DNA of 39,902 nucleotides. It comes from Bacteroidales bacterium (GTDB taxonomy: Bacteria; Bacteroidota; Bacteroidia; Bacteroidales; UBA3824). The position numbers and the translations under genes were made by a program. The stretch covers positions 1 to 39,902 of the forward strand of contig JAFPZK010000009.1 of assembly GCA_017417315.1 (NCBI GenBank), in the 5' to 3' direction. The notes beneath the pieces are model-generated. The model worked only from the letters and a program-made list of their open reading frames with translations, was not told where the DNA came from and searched no databases. Shown piece by piece: positions 28,678 to 35,644 of this stretch (position 1 is its first letter; every line of letters starts with the position of its first letter).

Positions 28678-29493
28678 TTATCCCAAAATATGGTTAGACA
28701 ATAAATCTTTAATTAAAACGTCGATGTCGTTGTCGGAATCGGTAAGTTTTTTAGATTCTTTTGCTTGGAGAACAACGGAATCGATTTTTTTAACGGTAGT
28801 CGGCGAGCCTGCTTTTCCTACTTTGTCGTCTTCGACTTTGATGTCGTCGGCCGACCAAGTGAAAATTTTAGATTCGTCGTTTTTGTTTTTCATATAGAAT
28901 TTGGCGTTGCGGGTTCTGCAAGGTGCTGCCGAGCCGTGAACCGTTATCAAAACGGGGAACGGAGCGCGGACTGTTTCTACGCCTGATTCCAAACGTCTGC
29001 GGACGGTGATTGAACTTTCCGCGAGGTTTTCGATTTCTTCGGCGTAAGTGATTTGCGGGATACCGAGTTTTTCGGCGGCCTGCGGTCCTACCTGAGCGGT
29101 GTCGCCGTCGATAGCCTGACGTCCGCAAAGTACCATGTCGTAATCGCCGACGTTTTTGATAGCCTGAGCGATTGCGTAACTTGTGGCGAGAGTATCAGAG
29201 CCTCCTAACTTTCTGTCGGTCAACAAAATACCCTTGTCAGCACCTCTGTAAAGGCCTTCTTTGAGGACTTCTGCTGCTTTTGGCAGACCCATAGTGAGGA
29301 CGGTGATTTGCGTTTCGGGGTAATTGTCTTTGATTCTTAACGCCTGTTCGAGAGCGTTAAGGTCTTCCGGATTTATGATAGCGGGCAAAGCGGCACGGTT
29401 CATAGTGCCGTCTTCCTTCATAGCATCTTTGCCGACATTGTGAGTGTCAGGCACTTGCTTTGCCAAAACAATAATTTTAAATCCTTTCTTCAT
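28678..29493 (-). CDS. etfB: Electron transfer flavoprotein subunit beta
   Basis: This 271-residue beta subunit binds AMP or a second FAD and docks with EtfA. Visible: an N-terminal IIVLAKQVPDTHNVG, NPEDLNALEQALRIKD, the conserved LTDRKLGGSDTLATSYAIAQAI and LCGRQAIDGDTAQVGPQAAEKLGIPQITYAEEI, which is the ETF beta signature region. Length is typical (250-290). It is the first gene of etfB-etfA-acyl-CoA dehydrogenase. A promoter-like element lies at 29533-29562. Confidence 0.96.
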   Translation of the reverse strand: MKKGFKIIVLAKQVPDTHNVGKDAMKEDGTMNRAALPAIINPEDLNALEQALRIKDNYPETQITVLTMGLPKAAEVLKEGLYRGADKGILLTDRKLGGSDTLATSYAIAQAIKNVGDYDMVLCGRQAIDGDTAQVGPQAAEKLGIPQITYAEEIENLAESSITVRRRLESGVETVRAPFPVLITVHGSAAPCRTRNAKFYMKNKNDESKIFTWSADDIKVEDDKVGKAGSPTTVKKIDSVVLQAKESKKLTDSDNDIDVLIKDLLSNHILG

Positions 29494-29532
29494 TGTGTTA
29501 TTTTCTTAATAATAGGTTTAAAAAATTTTTCG

Positions 29533-29562
29533 CAAGGTAGACATTTTTATTCAAACAGGCAA
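29533..29562 (-). promoter_or_regulatory. Possible promoter of the etfB operon
   Basis: Minus-strand TTG (29562-29560), 20-bp spacer, TACCTTG (29539-29533), one T short of TAnnTTTG. Position is right, about 40 bp before the etfB start. Confidence 0.45.
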
Positions 29563-29590
29563 ATTTTTTTTATGCAAGCATTCTTTGCCT

Positions 29591-30883
29591 TCAACGCACC
29601 TTGCTCATACGCTCCACCTGAGCCTTTACGACACTGAGCGTAGTGGTGTCGGAGACAAAGACGGAATTCAATCCCTGCGCCTCCTGAGCGGGGTCGTTGG
29701 TGTAAGGGTCGCCGACCTGCCACTGCTCGTGCAACGGCTTAGCAAATCCTCCCCAGCCCCAGAAATTGCAGCCCGCAAATTTGCCGCCCGACTCGGCATT
29801 GTCGGCAACAAGCGAAAATACATACTTATAATAGCCGTCGCGACCGTTTGTGGGCGTGCCGATGGCATACTTGAAGCCGTCGCGAGGATAGCCAAATTCT
29901 TCCATTACAAGGGGTTTGTTGATGGTGTCGCAGACCGCCAAATGCTGGTTGATGTATTCGTTGGTGTTGCGGCAAGCCCTCGGCAAATGCTCTATGAGCG
30001 AATCAGGCTTAGCCCAGCCCCAATTGTAGGGCCACAGGTGGACGTTGCAGTAATCGATGTTGCGGTCGGCACAGATGCGCGCCCAACTGCCCAAATCGTT
30101 CTCGCAACCCCACGAACCTTCGCTGCCAACTGAAATCAAATGGTTGCCGTCCAGAGAACGGATGAGCGACGACGCCTCGGCGAGCCATTTTTCAAAGGCT
30201 GGCAGAGCATCCTTGGAGAATGCGCGAGGCTCGTTGCCTATCTGCCACGACATTATGGCGGGGTCGTCGGTGTATTTCAAACCGGTGTAGCGGTTGGTGC
30301 GGCTAATGATAAAACGCACATAATCATAAAACAACTGGTGCGCCTTCTCGTTGGTGGCGTACTTGGACATCGCCTCCATAAAAGCCGGATACCCAACCTC
30401 GTCGGGACGCGGCTGCCTGCCCTCGCCGGCGTGTTCCAAATAGAATCCATAGCCGCCGCTCCACTCCCAAGAGTTGTTGAGGTACAACACAGCCACCATT
30501 TCGCGCTTGCCCATCTCCATCAAGAGATAGTCCAAACCCGCCAAAATCGTGTCGTTATAGACTCCGGGAGAAATTTGCAGCGTGGGCTCGACCTTGGTCT
30601 TGAACCCCCTCTCGCCGTCGGAGCCAACAAGGATGCGCAGGTTGTCGATTCCGATGCGCTTCATCTCGTCAAGTTCGCGGGCAAGCCGCTCGCGGTCGCC
30701 GCCCTGACCCTCAGAGCCAAGTATCGCGCCATACCAAAAATTGGTGCCGACATAGTAGTAAGGCTTGCCGTCCCTTACGAAATGTCCGTTGTCAACCTTT
30801 ACAAATCCCGACGAAAGGCTCTCGCCCTTCTGACACGCCGCCAAAATCACGGCAGCAATCATCAAAAATATTATTCTCTTCAT
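29591..30883 (-). CDS. GH5 beta-mannanase-like lipoprotein
   Basis: This protein of about 430 residues hydrolyses beta-linked glycans, probably beta-mannan. I use the ATG at 30883: it gives the lipoprotein signal MKRIIFLMIAAVILAAC with lipobox LAAC (Cys17); an in-frame codon at 30937 would add 18 unlikely residues. GH5 clan-A motifs follow: GTNFWYGAIL, IGIDNLRILVG, the acid/base Glu218 in IMSWQIGNEPR, HLWPYNWGW, and the nucleophile, probably Glu329, in LVMEEFGYPR. The arrangement fits subfamily GH5_7. Outer-membrane anchoring facing the surface is inferred. GC content is clearly above that of the neighbours, with many GCC/CTC/GGC codons, suggesting transfer. Promoter at 30975-31005. Confidence 0.9.
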   Translation of the reverse strand: MKRIIFLMIAAVILAACQKGESLSSGFVKVDNGHFVRDGKPYYYVGTNFWYGAILGSEGQGGDRERLARELDEMKRIGIDNLRILVGSDGERGFKTKVEPTLQISPGVYNDTILAGLDYLLMEMGKREMVAVLYLNNSWEWSGGYGFYLEHAGEGRQPRPDEVGYPAFMEAMSKYATNEKAHQLFYDYVRFIISRTNRYTGLKYTDDPAIMSWQIGNEPRAFSKDALPAFEKWLAEASSLIRSLDGNHLISVGSEGSWGCENDLGSWARICADRNIDYCNVHLWPYNWGWAKPDSLIEHLPRACRNTNEYINQHLAVCDTINKPLVMEEFGYPRDGFKYAIGTPTNGRDGYYKYVFSLVADNAESGGKFAGCNFWGWGGFAKPLHEQWQVGDPYTNDPAQEAQGLNSVFVSDTTTLSVVKAQVERMSKVR

Positions 30884-30974
30884 AATTTTAGGATATAACA
30901 ATTGTTCAAACAGTATTAAATGCGGATTACCTTGCAAAACCTAAGTATTGTAGTTTTGTTTTGATTATTCGGGA

Positions 30975-31005
30975 CAAAGATAATGAATGTTTTTGGAATG
31001 GACAA
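30975..31005 (-). promoter_or_regulatory. Promoter of the GH5 gene
   Basis: Minus-strand TTG (31005-31003), 20-bp spacer, TATCTTTG (30982-30975); leader about 85 nt. A perfect 12-bp inverted repeat starts 11 bp upstream of the TTG. Confidence 0.72.
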
Positions 31006-31015
31006 CAAGAGAAAC

Positions 31016-31065
31016 CGATAGCCAACCAAATGTGGGTAAAAAAAGTGCGATTCGGTTGGCTATCG
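31016..31065. repeat. 12-bp perfect inverted repeat upstream of the GH5 promoter
   Basis: CGATAGCCAACC (31016-31027) and GGTTGGCTATCG (31054-31065) are exact reverse complements separated by 26 bp. It could be a regulator site, a hairpin or the end of a mobile element; no T-run follows on either side. Confidence 0.75.
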
Positions 31066-31243
31066 TGAAAATGTATATTTGGAGCAATGCAGTTTTATCC
31101 GCGCCTACAATTCCATCGGAAAATCCAAGACCCACACCCGCAAAGCCGTCTTCACCGTGATGATTACCTCCAAAGGGCTGTTTGACAATGCGTATGCACG
31201 GGATGTGCAGGGGGAGGTGGTGATGGAGGAGATGTTTGAATAG
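31040..31243 (+). pseudogene. C-terminal remnant of an AAA/DUF234-type ATPase gene
   Basis: From 31040 the frame is open to TAG at 31243 but has no credible start. The last part reads KAVFTVMITSKGLFDNAYAR followed by an acidic VVMEEMFE ending. This is like the end of archaeal-type AAA ATPases with DUF234/DUF4143 common in Bacteroidota (pattern FxTxIT..GLx.N.Y...V....t..dLF). All upstream domains, including the P-loop, are missing, so this is a 3' fragment. The left break lies in or near the right arm of the inverted repeat (31054-31065). Confidence 0.55.
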
Positions 31244-31244
31244 A

Positions 31245-31273
31245 ATTGGATGTCACAAATTGTGATTTCCAAT
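31245..31273. repeat. Palindrome, RSQ/KSQ-type element
   Basis: ATTGGA...TCACAAATTGTGA...TCCAAT forms a 29-nt palindrome with a central mismatch pair on each side. Read on the minus strand it can encode KSQFVTSN, similar to the strings encoded by palindromes inside the 38740-39855 gene. Confidence 0.6.
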
Positions 31274-31284
31274 GGGAATTATTG

Positions 31285-31303
31285 AGGTCGCAAGTTGCGA
31301 CCT
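31285..31303. repeat. Palindrome, RSQ-type element
   Basis: AGGTCGCAA-G-TTGCGACCT, a 9-bp perfect stem with a single central base. On the minus strand it reads RSQLATS. It lies 9 bp before the stop codon of the 31313-31891 gene and could also end that transcript weakly, but no T-run follows. Confidence 0.65.
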
Positions 31304-31312
31304 TAGTAATTT

Positions 31313-31891
31313 TCAATCCAACGCCTCGGGTTCGTCGTCGTCCTCATCGTCATCACACTCTTCCGAATCAAAAGCCAAGAACACTTCTAACAATGCTTTT
31401 TCGTTGTTGAACAGCCAGTTAGGGTTATCTTCGGTGCGTTCTTTGATGAAACGGAAACCGTAGTTGGCGTATTCTTCCATTGTGGTGATGAGTATGTCAA
31501 CAGCTTTGCGGAGTGTGATGTCGCCTTTTTCTAATGCTAAGAAATCCAAGTCGGTGCGGGCAATCAGCGCGGCAAATATGTATTCACGGATTTTGGGATA
31601 TTGACGGCGGTTGTTGCGGCGTTCGATGTTGCCCCAATTCTCAATTGCCCAACCGAAATTCTTGCGCTTGGTGTTATCCTCGGTCAACGGTCTGCGCTGA
31701 TTGCTGTAAAGACCTATAAAAAAGGCGATTATATACAATTCGTAACCCGCGCCAAAAAGTTTGCTACGAGCCTCGCGGAGGGATGTTTCGCCCTTGCCGT
31801 AATCGCAAACGCTGCGTATGAGGTCTTCATAACGGGTTTCCCATTGTGGATTGCGCGATGCCCAAGTGTCGTAGAGTTTTTCTGTTGCCAT
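31313..31891 (-). CDS. 192-aa protein with acidic tail, defence-island component
   Basis: This 192-residue soluble protein is not recognised with confidence. It is mostly helical, with patterned stretches FGAGYELYIIAFFIGLYSNQ, FGWAIENWGNIERR and YPKIREYIFAALIARTDLDF, and TMEEYANYGFRFIKER near the end. The last 18 residues are very acidic (about 12 Asp/Glu in a row with few breaks), which can mimic DNA. A distant link to small DNA-binding DndE-like partners of DndD-like ATPases is only a thought, based on its position 6 bp after the SMC-like ATPase gene. Last gene of the island operon. Confidence 0.75.
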   Translation of the reverse strand: MATEKLYDTWASRNPQWETRYEDLIRSVCDYGKGETSLREARSKLFGAGYELYIIAFFIGLYSNQRRPLTEDNTKRKNFGWAIENWGNIERRNNRRQYPKIREYIFAALIARTDLDFLALEKGDITLRKAVDILITTMEEYANYGFRFIKERTEDNPNWLFNNEKALLEVFLAFDSEECDDDEDDDEPEALD

Positions 31892-31897
31892 TGTTTG

Positions 31898-33718
31898 CTA
31901 TTTTATAGGTTTTACAATAGTTTGAATCGTTGACAAGTCTAACGGATTGTAGCCCGATGCCTTGTTGATTTGATACACCGTACATTCAAGACGGCTGAGT
32001 TTTTCGGCGTTGAGACGCTTTGTGCCGGAGGCTTGGTCAACTTCAAGAAGGTCTTTGGTAACAATGATGCACTGTTTGTCGATGCGGTCGATGATGTTGT
32101 AGAAAACATACTCTTTCAATTCTCCAAACGACGATGTGGGCGCGTCAAAAATCAACGGATAATCTTGTTCGCGTTTCAATGTGGTAATGTTGGAAATTGC
32201 AAACAAAACAATGAGGTCGCGTTTGAGTTCTATGAGCCTGCCTTCTTCACGGCTGCGAAGTTCGGTAATACCTTTGAAATCCTTGAAACCCTTGTCGAGC
32301 ATATCTTCCGAAATACCTTGTGTCTGAATCAAAAGACGCGCTTTTTCGTCCTCGGCTTCCTGAATATCGTGATTGATTTTGTCCAAATCACGTTTGCGCG
32401 ACAATACAAAAGCAAGGTCGTCGTCGATTTCGGATTTTTTGCCCTCGATTTCTTGTTGTGAGTAGCCACTCAACTGATTGGAAAGTTTTGTGAGTTCGTC
32501 GATGTAATTATTGGGGAAAAACGGCTTTTCATCTTCGGAATCTTCCTTTTTTGCACTCATTTGACGAAGATAATCATTGAGTTTTGCAACCATAAAATTG
32601 TATGGCTCAGAGCCTTTGGGCGCAGGACGACCGCACACTTTGCAAACTTCCTCGTTAATCATCTCCTGCATTGTTTTCTCGTCGGGCACATACCACGGCA
32701 GAGGCGTTTTGCCGTTGAGAAGGTCGTTGGCGAGTTCGCGTTTGCCCTTTTCTTCGGCGCGGCGTTCGGTCTCGGCACGGTCGAGACGGCGTTTTTCTTT
32801 GTTCAACGCCGACACTTTGTCCTGAAACTCTTTCAAAATCGCAGGATACGAGCGCATTATCCAATACTTGTCCAAAAGGTTGGTGTTGTAGTCAATCGAC
32901 GTCATCGCTTTCAATTTACGTTGGTCGTCCATTTTCATTTCGATGCGTTTCTTGATGTTTTGATATTGCTCGCAGGTTTCTTGATTTTGTTCAAGTTTTT
33001 CAAGGCTGATGGAATAATCTGAAACTGCCTTTTCTTTCTTTGCTATTTCTTGTTTAACGTCCTGAATCTGAGTAGAATTTTGTATTTTTCTCGATTCAAG
33101 GTCTTTGATGGCGCGTTCCTGTTTCTTGTCTTTCGACAACTCACGGAGGGCGATTTTTTCGGAATCGGCATCAAACTGTTCGGTAAGTTTTACATAATCC
33201 TCAAACTGACGGATGTTTGAAAACGTGTTTACCAAAGTTTTGAGAGCCTCGCTGTTGTCGAAAACATTGAGGTCGCTCTCGCCTTTAAAGAGGCAGTAAC
33301 GGCGCAGGGCAGTGTCGAAACATTCGTCCAAAAGTTGTTTGCCTTTACGAACAATACGCTCAGAATCAATATTTTGATAACCAACAAATTTTAAATCGTG
33401 GGGTCTTATATCGCCGTTTTCGTTTTTGAAAAACTTGAACGATTTTTCCAATTCAATTTCGCCATTGTGGTCGAAAACGAGTGAAACTTTTACCTCGTCC
33501 TCGTCGCCTTCCGTGAGTTCAGATTTGCGTTTTTCCGACACGTTGTTTGTAGGAATATTGTCGTGTGCGGTATCAAACAGCCATTCCAACGCCTCAAAAA
33601 ACGTGGTTTTGCCGTCGCCGTTGTCGCCTATTATCAGCGTAAGACCCTTTGAAAACTCAAAGCGGTTTTCACCGTAATAACTGCGGAAGTTCTTGATTAA
33701 TATGTTTTTGAGTATCAT
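31898..33718 (-). CDS. SMC/Rad50-like (DndD-like) AAA ATPase
   Basis: This 606-residue protein has an N-terminal ATPase lobe opening MILKNILIKNFRSYYGEN with Walker A GDNGDGKTTF (31-40). A long coiled coil (about 165-330) leads to a zinc-hook-like CKVCGR (Cys359, Cys362), a return coiled coil (about 375-490) and a C-terminal lobe with Walker B YPLIFDAPTSSFGE (520-533) and a D-loop-like IIDRIDKQCIIVTKDLLE. This is the layout of DndD, Rad50 and RecN. An LSGG(E/Q)-type signature is not visible where it should precede Walker B: the coiled coil runs from ITELRSREEGRLIELKRDL straight into that region. It overlaps the 77-aa gene upstream by 4 bp. It probably acts on DNA ends with the helicase. Confidence 0.88.
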   Translation of the reverse strand: MILKNILIKNFRSYYGENRFEFSKGLTLIIGDNGDGKTTFFEALEWLFDTAHDNIPTNNVSEKRKSELTEGDEDEVKVSLVFDHNGEIELEKSFKFFKNENGDIRPHDLKFVGYQNIDSERIVRKGKQLLDECFDTALRRYCLFKGESDLNVFDNSEALKTLVNTFSNIRQFEDYVKLTEQFDADSEKIALRELSKDKKQERAIKDLESRKIQNSTQIQDVKQEIAKKEKAVSDYSISLEKLEQNQETCEQYQNIKKRIEMKMDDQRKLKAMTSIDYNTNLLDKYWIMRSYPAILKEFQDKVSALNKEKRRLDRAETERRAEEKGKRELANDLLNGKTPLPWYVPDEKTMQEMINEEVCKVCGRPAPKGSEPYNFMVAKLNDYLRQMSAKKEDSEDEKPFFPNNYIDELTKLSNQLSGYSQQEIEGKKSEIDDDLAFVLSRKRDLDKINHDIQEAEDEKARLLIQTQGISEDMLDKGFKDFKGITELRSREEGRLIELKRDLIVLFAISNITTLKREQDYPLIFDAPTSSFGELKEYVFYNIIDRIDKQCIIVTKDLLEVDQASGTKRLNAEKLSRLECTVYQINKASGYNPLDLSTIQTIVKPIK

Positions 33719-33948
33719 ATTTTTTCTTGTAAATAGTGGTTGACTTCGTTGTAAATTTCTTTGTCGGACTTGTCGGCACTTTTGGCATCAATGATTTTTG
33801 CCACAGCGCACACAACAAAGTTGTCGGAATTAAGAGCCTGTTCCAACGTTTCGTAATCCGACGGATTAAAACCGCCGAACTCTGCAAGCGTACCGTCTTG
33901 AAGCACAGCCTGCAATATTCTGTCACTATTTGTGTAATTTGTTGCCAT
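33715..33948 (-). CDS. 77-aa protein between helicase and SMC-like ATPase
   Basis: This is a small soluble protein starting MATNYTNSDRILQAVLQDGT, with no family recognised. It has a helix-rich pattern and a C-terminal EIYNEVNHYLQEKI. It starts 7 bp after the helicase stop and its TGA overlaps the ATG of the ATPase gene (4 bp), so it is a coupled member of the operon rather than a chance frame. A bridging or regulatory subunit is plausible from position only. Confidence 0.75.
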   Translation of the reverse strand: MATNYTNSDRILQAVLQDGTLAEFGGFNPSDYETLEQALNSDNFVVCAVAKIIDAKSADKSDKEIYNEVNHYLQEKI

Positions 33949-33955
33949 AATCGTT

Positions 33956-35530
33956 TCAGTTAAAAATTGATATAGCGTATTTGTTCAAAACATCGTTTAA
34001 TTCGTTGATGGTTTCGTTGCAGTTTTCCGACAGCAAGGCGAAATCCCTTACACGCTTGATTTCTCCCTCTACAAGAGATTTTTCAAGGCTGAAACATTCT
34101 TCGGGCAAATCGCCGTCAGGCACAACCACCAAATCGTGTATTGTTGCAAATTTCTTATCCTTGTGTGTGCGCAAAATCCTGCCCCTGCGCTGTATAAACT
34201 GTCGTGGATTGCCCGTGCTTGCGCAAAATACGGCGAGTTCGCTGCGCGGAACGTCAACACCTTCGTCGAGACATTTCATAGATGTTAATACATCAGTAGA
34301 GCCGTCGGCAAAACTTTTGAGAATTTCGTCCCGCTCGGTGGATTCGGATGTAAACTGACGCACAATCAAATGTGAATCAACATTCCTGACAATTTTGGTA
34401 AATTGGTCGATAAGGTGAGCCGAATCTTCGTCGGTGTCAATTTCGTCGTAACTGTCAAAAATATCGGCATCATCGTCGTCTGTTTTGTTGCCTTCGGGAA
34501 CGTAAACAAGTGTATATTTGAGATTGCCTCGCTTTGCAAATTCCGATTCCACAATGCTCCTAAAAACATCCTTCTTGTTTTCGGCTTTGTGAATGATGCG
34601 CTTGCGGTTTAGCAAAAGAATCTTCAAAATCTCGCGGCTTTTGTCGTCCTGATAGTTCATAATGCGGACAATCTTTTTGGAAATTTCCACATATTCAAGC
34701 ATCTCGTTTTCTGTGAGTTTTACGATGTGAGGATAATAATAGTAACGGCAAAGCGCACCGTTTTCTATCGCCTCGCGCATCGAATATTCAAAAGTGAAAC
34801 TATCTTCACAGCCAAAAAATTCCATAATTCTGCGGTTGCCCGTGTCATCATATTGACGCTCAGGCGTTGCCGAAAGTCCAATGCGGCGCAAATATTTGAT
34901 GTCAGCAAGGCGGGCAAGCATTTTGCCGCCGCCGATGTTGTGCGCTTCGTCGGCAATGAGCAACAACTTTTTGGCGGAAAACGAATTTATCTCCGTAAAC
35001 ACATTAGACCGCACAAAAGATGCGTATGTGGTAATGATGATAAAATTGTTTTCCTTGCCGGTGCTTTCCAAAATTCGGAGCGTGGAAACGGTAGATTTCC
35101 AATCGCTGTATTTTGAACAAATTTTAGTTATATTATTGAAATTAAATTTGTTACATTCTTTTTCCCATTGTTCTACAAGTGTGATGGTGGGCACAAGGAT
35201 GATGGCTTTGTAATAGCCGTTGCGCTTGTAGATTTCTAAAAGGCAATTGAGCGAAGTGATTGTCTTGCCTGTGCCGGTTGCCATTGCAAAAAGACCTTTT
35301 TGCTTGTTTGCTTTCCAATTTTCAAAGGCTTTTACCTGATATTCGCGTGGACCTGTGGGATACGGGAAACGCGGCGCAAGGTCGGCTGATGCGGGTTCCG
35401 GTACATTTTTTTTGAGTTTTTCGATTGCGGAAAGTATCTTGTTTTTGGCGTTTTTTAGGGCGTTGACAATAGATTTGGGCAACGGCTCTGATGTGGAACT
35501 TTTTTCTATGATTTTTAGTTCGTCGTCCAA
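33956..35530 (-). CDS. DEAD/DEAH-box helicase, apparently 5'-truncated
   Basis: This is a 524-residue superfamily 2 helicase as read from a TTG at 35530: motif Q-like GPREYQVKAFENW, Walker A ATGTGKTIT (84-92), motif Ia VPTITLVEQW, DEAH in LLIADEAHN (194-197), SATPERQ (motif III), and motifs V and VI in CLDEGVDVPRSE and QFIQRRGRILR. No ATG exists. The same frame continues upstream with protein-like codons (including FERVFQGKDDTVNYVDAEH and KTNITKSFKAKNLGELL) to the TAG that ends the AAA ATPase gene at 35645. The original gene therefore probably began further upstream and lost its 5' part. It may still be translated from TTG. It starts a coupled run of three genes downstream. Confidence 0.85.
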   Translation of the reverse strand: MDDELKIIEKSSTSEPLPKSIVNALKNAKNKILSAIEKLKKNVPEPASADLAPRFPYPTGPREYQVKAFENWKANKQKGLFAMATGTGKTITSLNCLLEIYKRNGYYKAIILVPTITLVEQWEKECNKFNFNNITKICSKYSDWKSTVSTLRILESTGKENNFIIITTYASFVRSNVFTEINSFSAKKLLLIADEAHNIGGGKMLARLADIKYLRRIGLSATPERQYDDTGNRRIMEFFGCEDSFTFEYSMREAIENGALCRYYYYPHIVKLTENEMLEYVEISKKIVRIMNYQDDKSREILKILLLNRKRIIHKAENKKDVFRSIVESEFAKRGNLKYTLVYVPEGNKTDDDDADIFDSYDEIDTDEDSAHLIDQFTKIVRNVDSHLIVRQFTSESTERDEILKSFADGSTDVLTSMKCLDEGVDVPRSELAVFCASTGNPRQFIQRRGRILRTHKDKKFATIHDLVVVPDGDLPEECFSLEKSLVEGEIKRVRDFALLSENCNETINELNDVLNKYAISIFN

Positions 35531-35644
35531 AAGTTCGCCGAGGTTTTTGGCTTTGAAACTTTTGGTAATATTTGTCTTAATATGCTCAGCGTCAACGTAG
35601 TTGACAGTATCGTCCTTGCCTTGAAAAACACGCTCAAAATCTGC
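35531..35644 (-). other. Coding-like 5' extension of the helicase without a start codon
   Basis: 38 sense codons in the helicase frame lie between the TAG of the AAA ATPase gene and the TTG at 35530. The translation (beginning ADFERVFQGKDDTVNYVDAE) is typical protein sequence, with charged and aromatic residues as in the helicase that follows, but contains no ATG or GTG. Confidence 0.75.

Larger units (their letters stand above)
30884..31312. other. Junction region between the GH5 gene and the defence island
   Basis: This 429-bp stretch has no intact gene. It holds the GH5 promoter (30975-31005), a 12-bp inverted repeat (31016-31065), a plus-strand pseudogene tail (31040-31243) and two palindromes (31245-31273 and 31285-31303). 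The mixture looks like a recombination or insertion scar. Confidence 0.65.

Noticed and set aside
30140..30898. 252-aa plus-strand frame opposite the GH5 gene
   Set aside because: It is a shadow caused by the high GC of the GH5 gene, whose catalytic motifs are clear.
31970..33022. Plus-strand frames of 163 and 153 aa opposite the SMC-like ATPase
   Set aside because: They are antisense to coiled-coil codons and rich in Phe/Val/Leu, as expected of reversed Lys/Glu-rich sequence.
33669..33926. 85-aa minus-strand frame overlapping the 77-aa gene
   Set aside because: The 77-aa frame has the coupled ATGA junction with the ATPase gene; this one does not fit the operon spacing.
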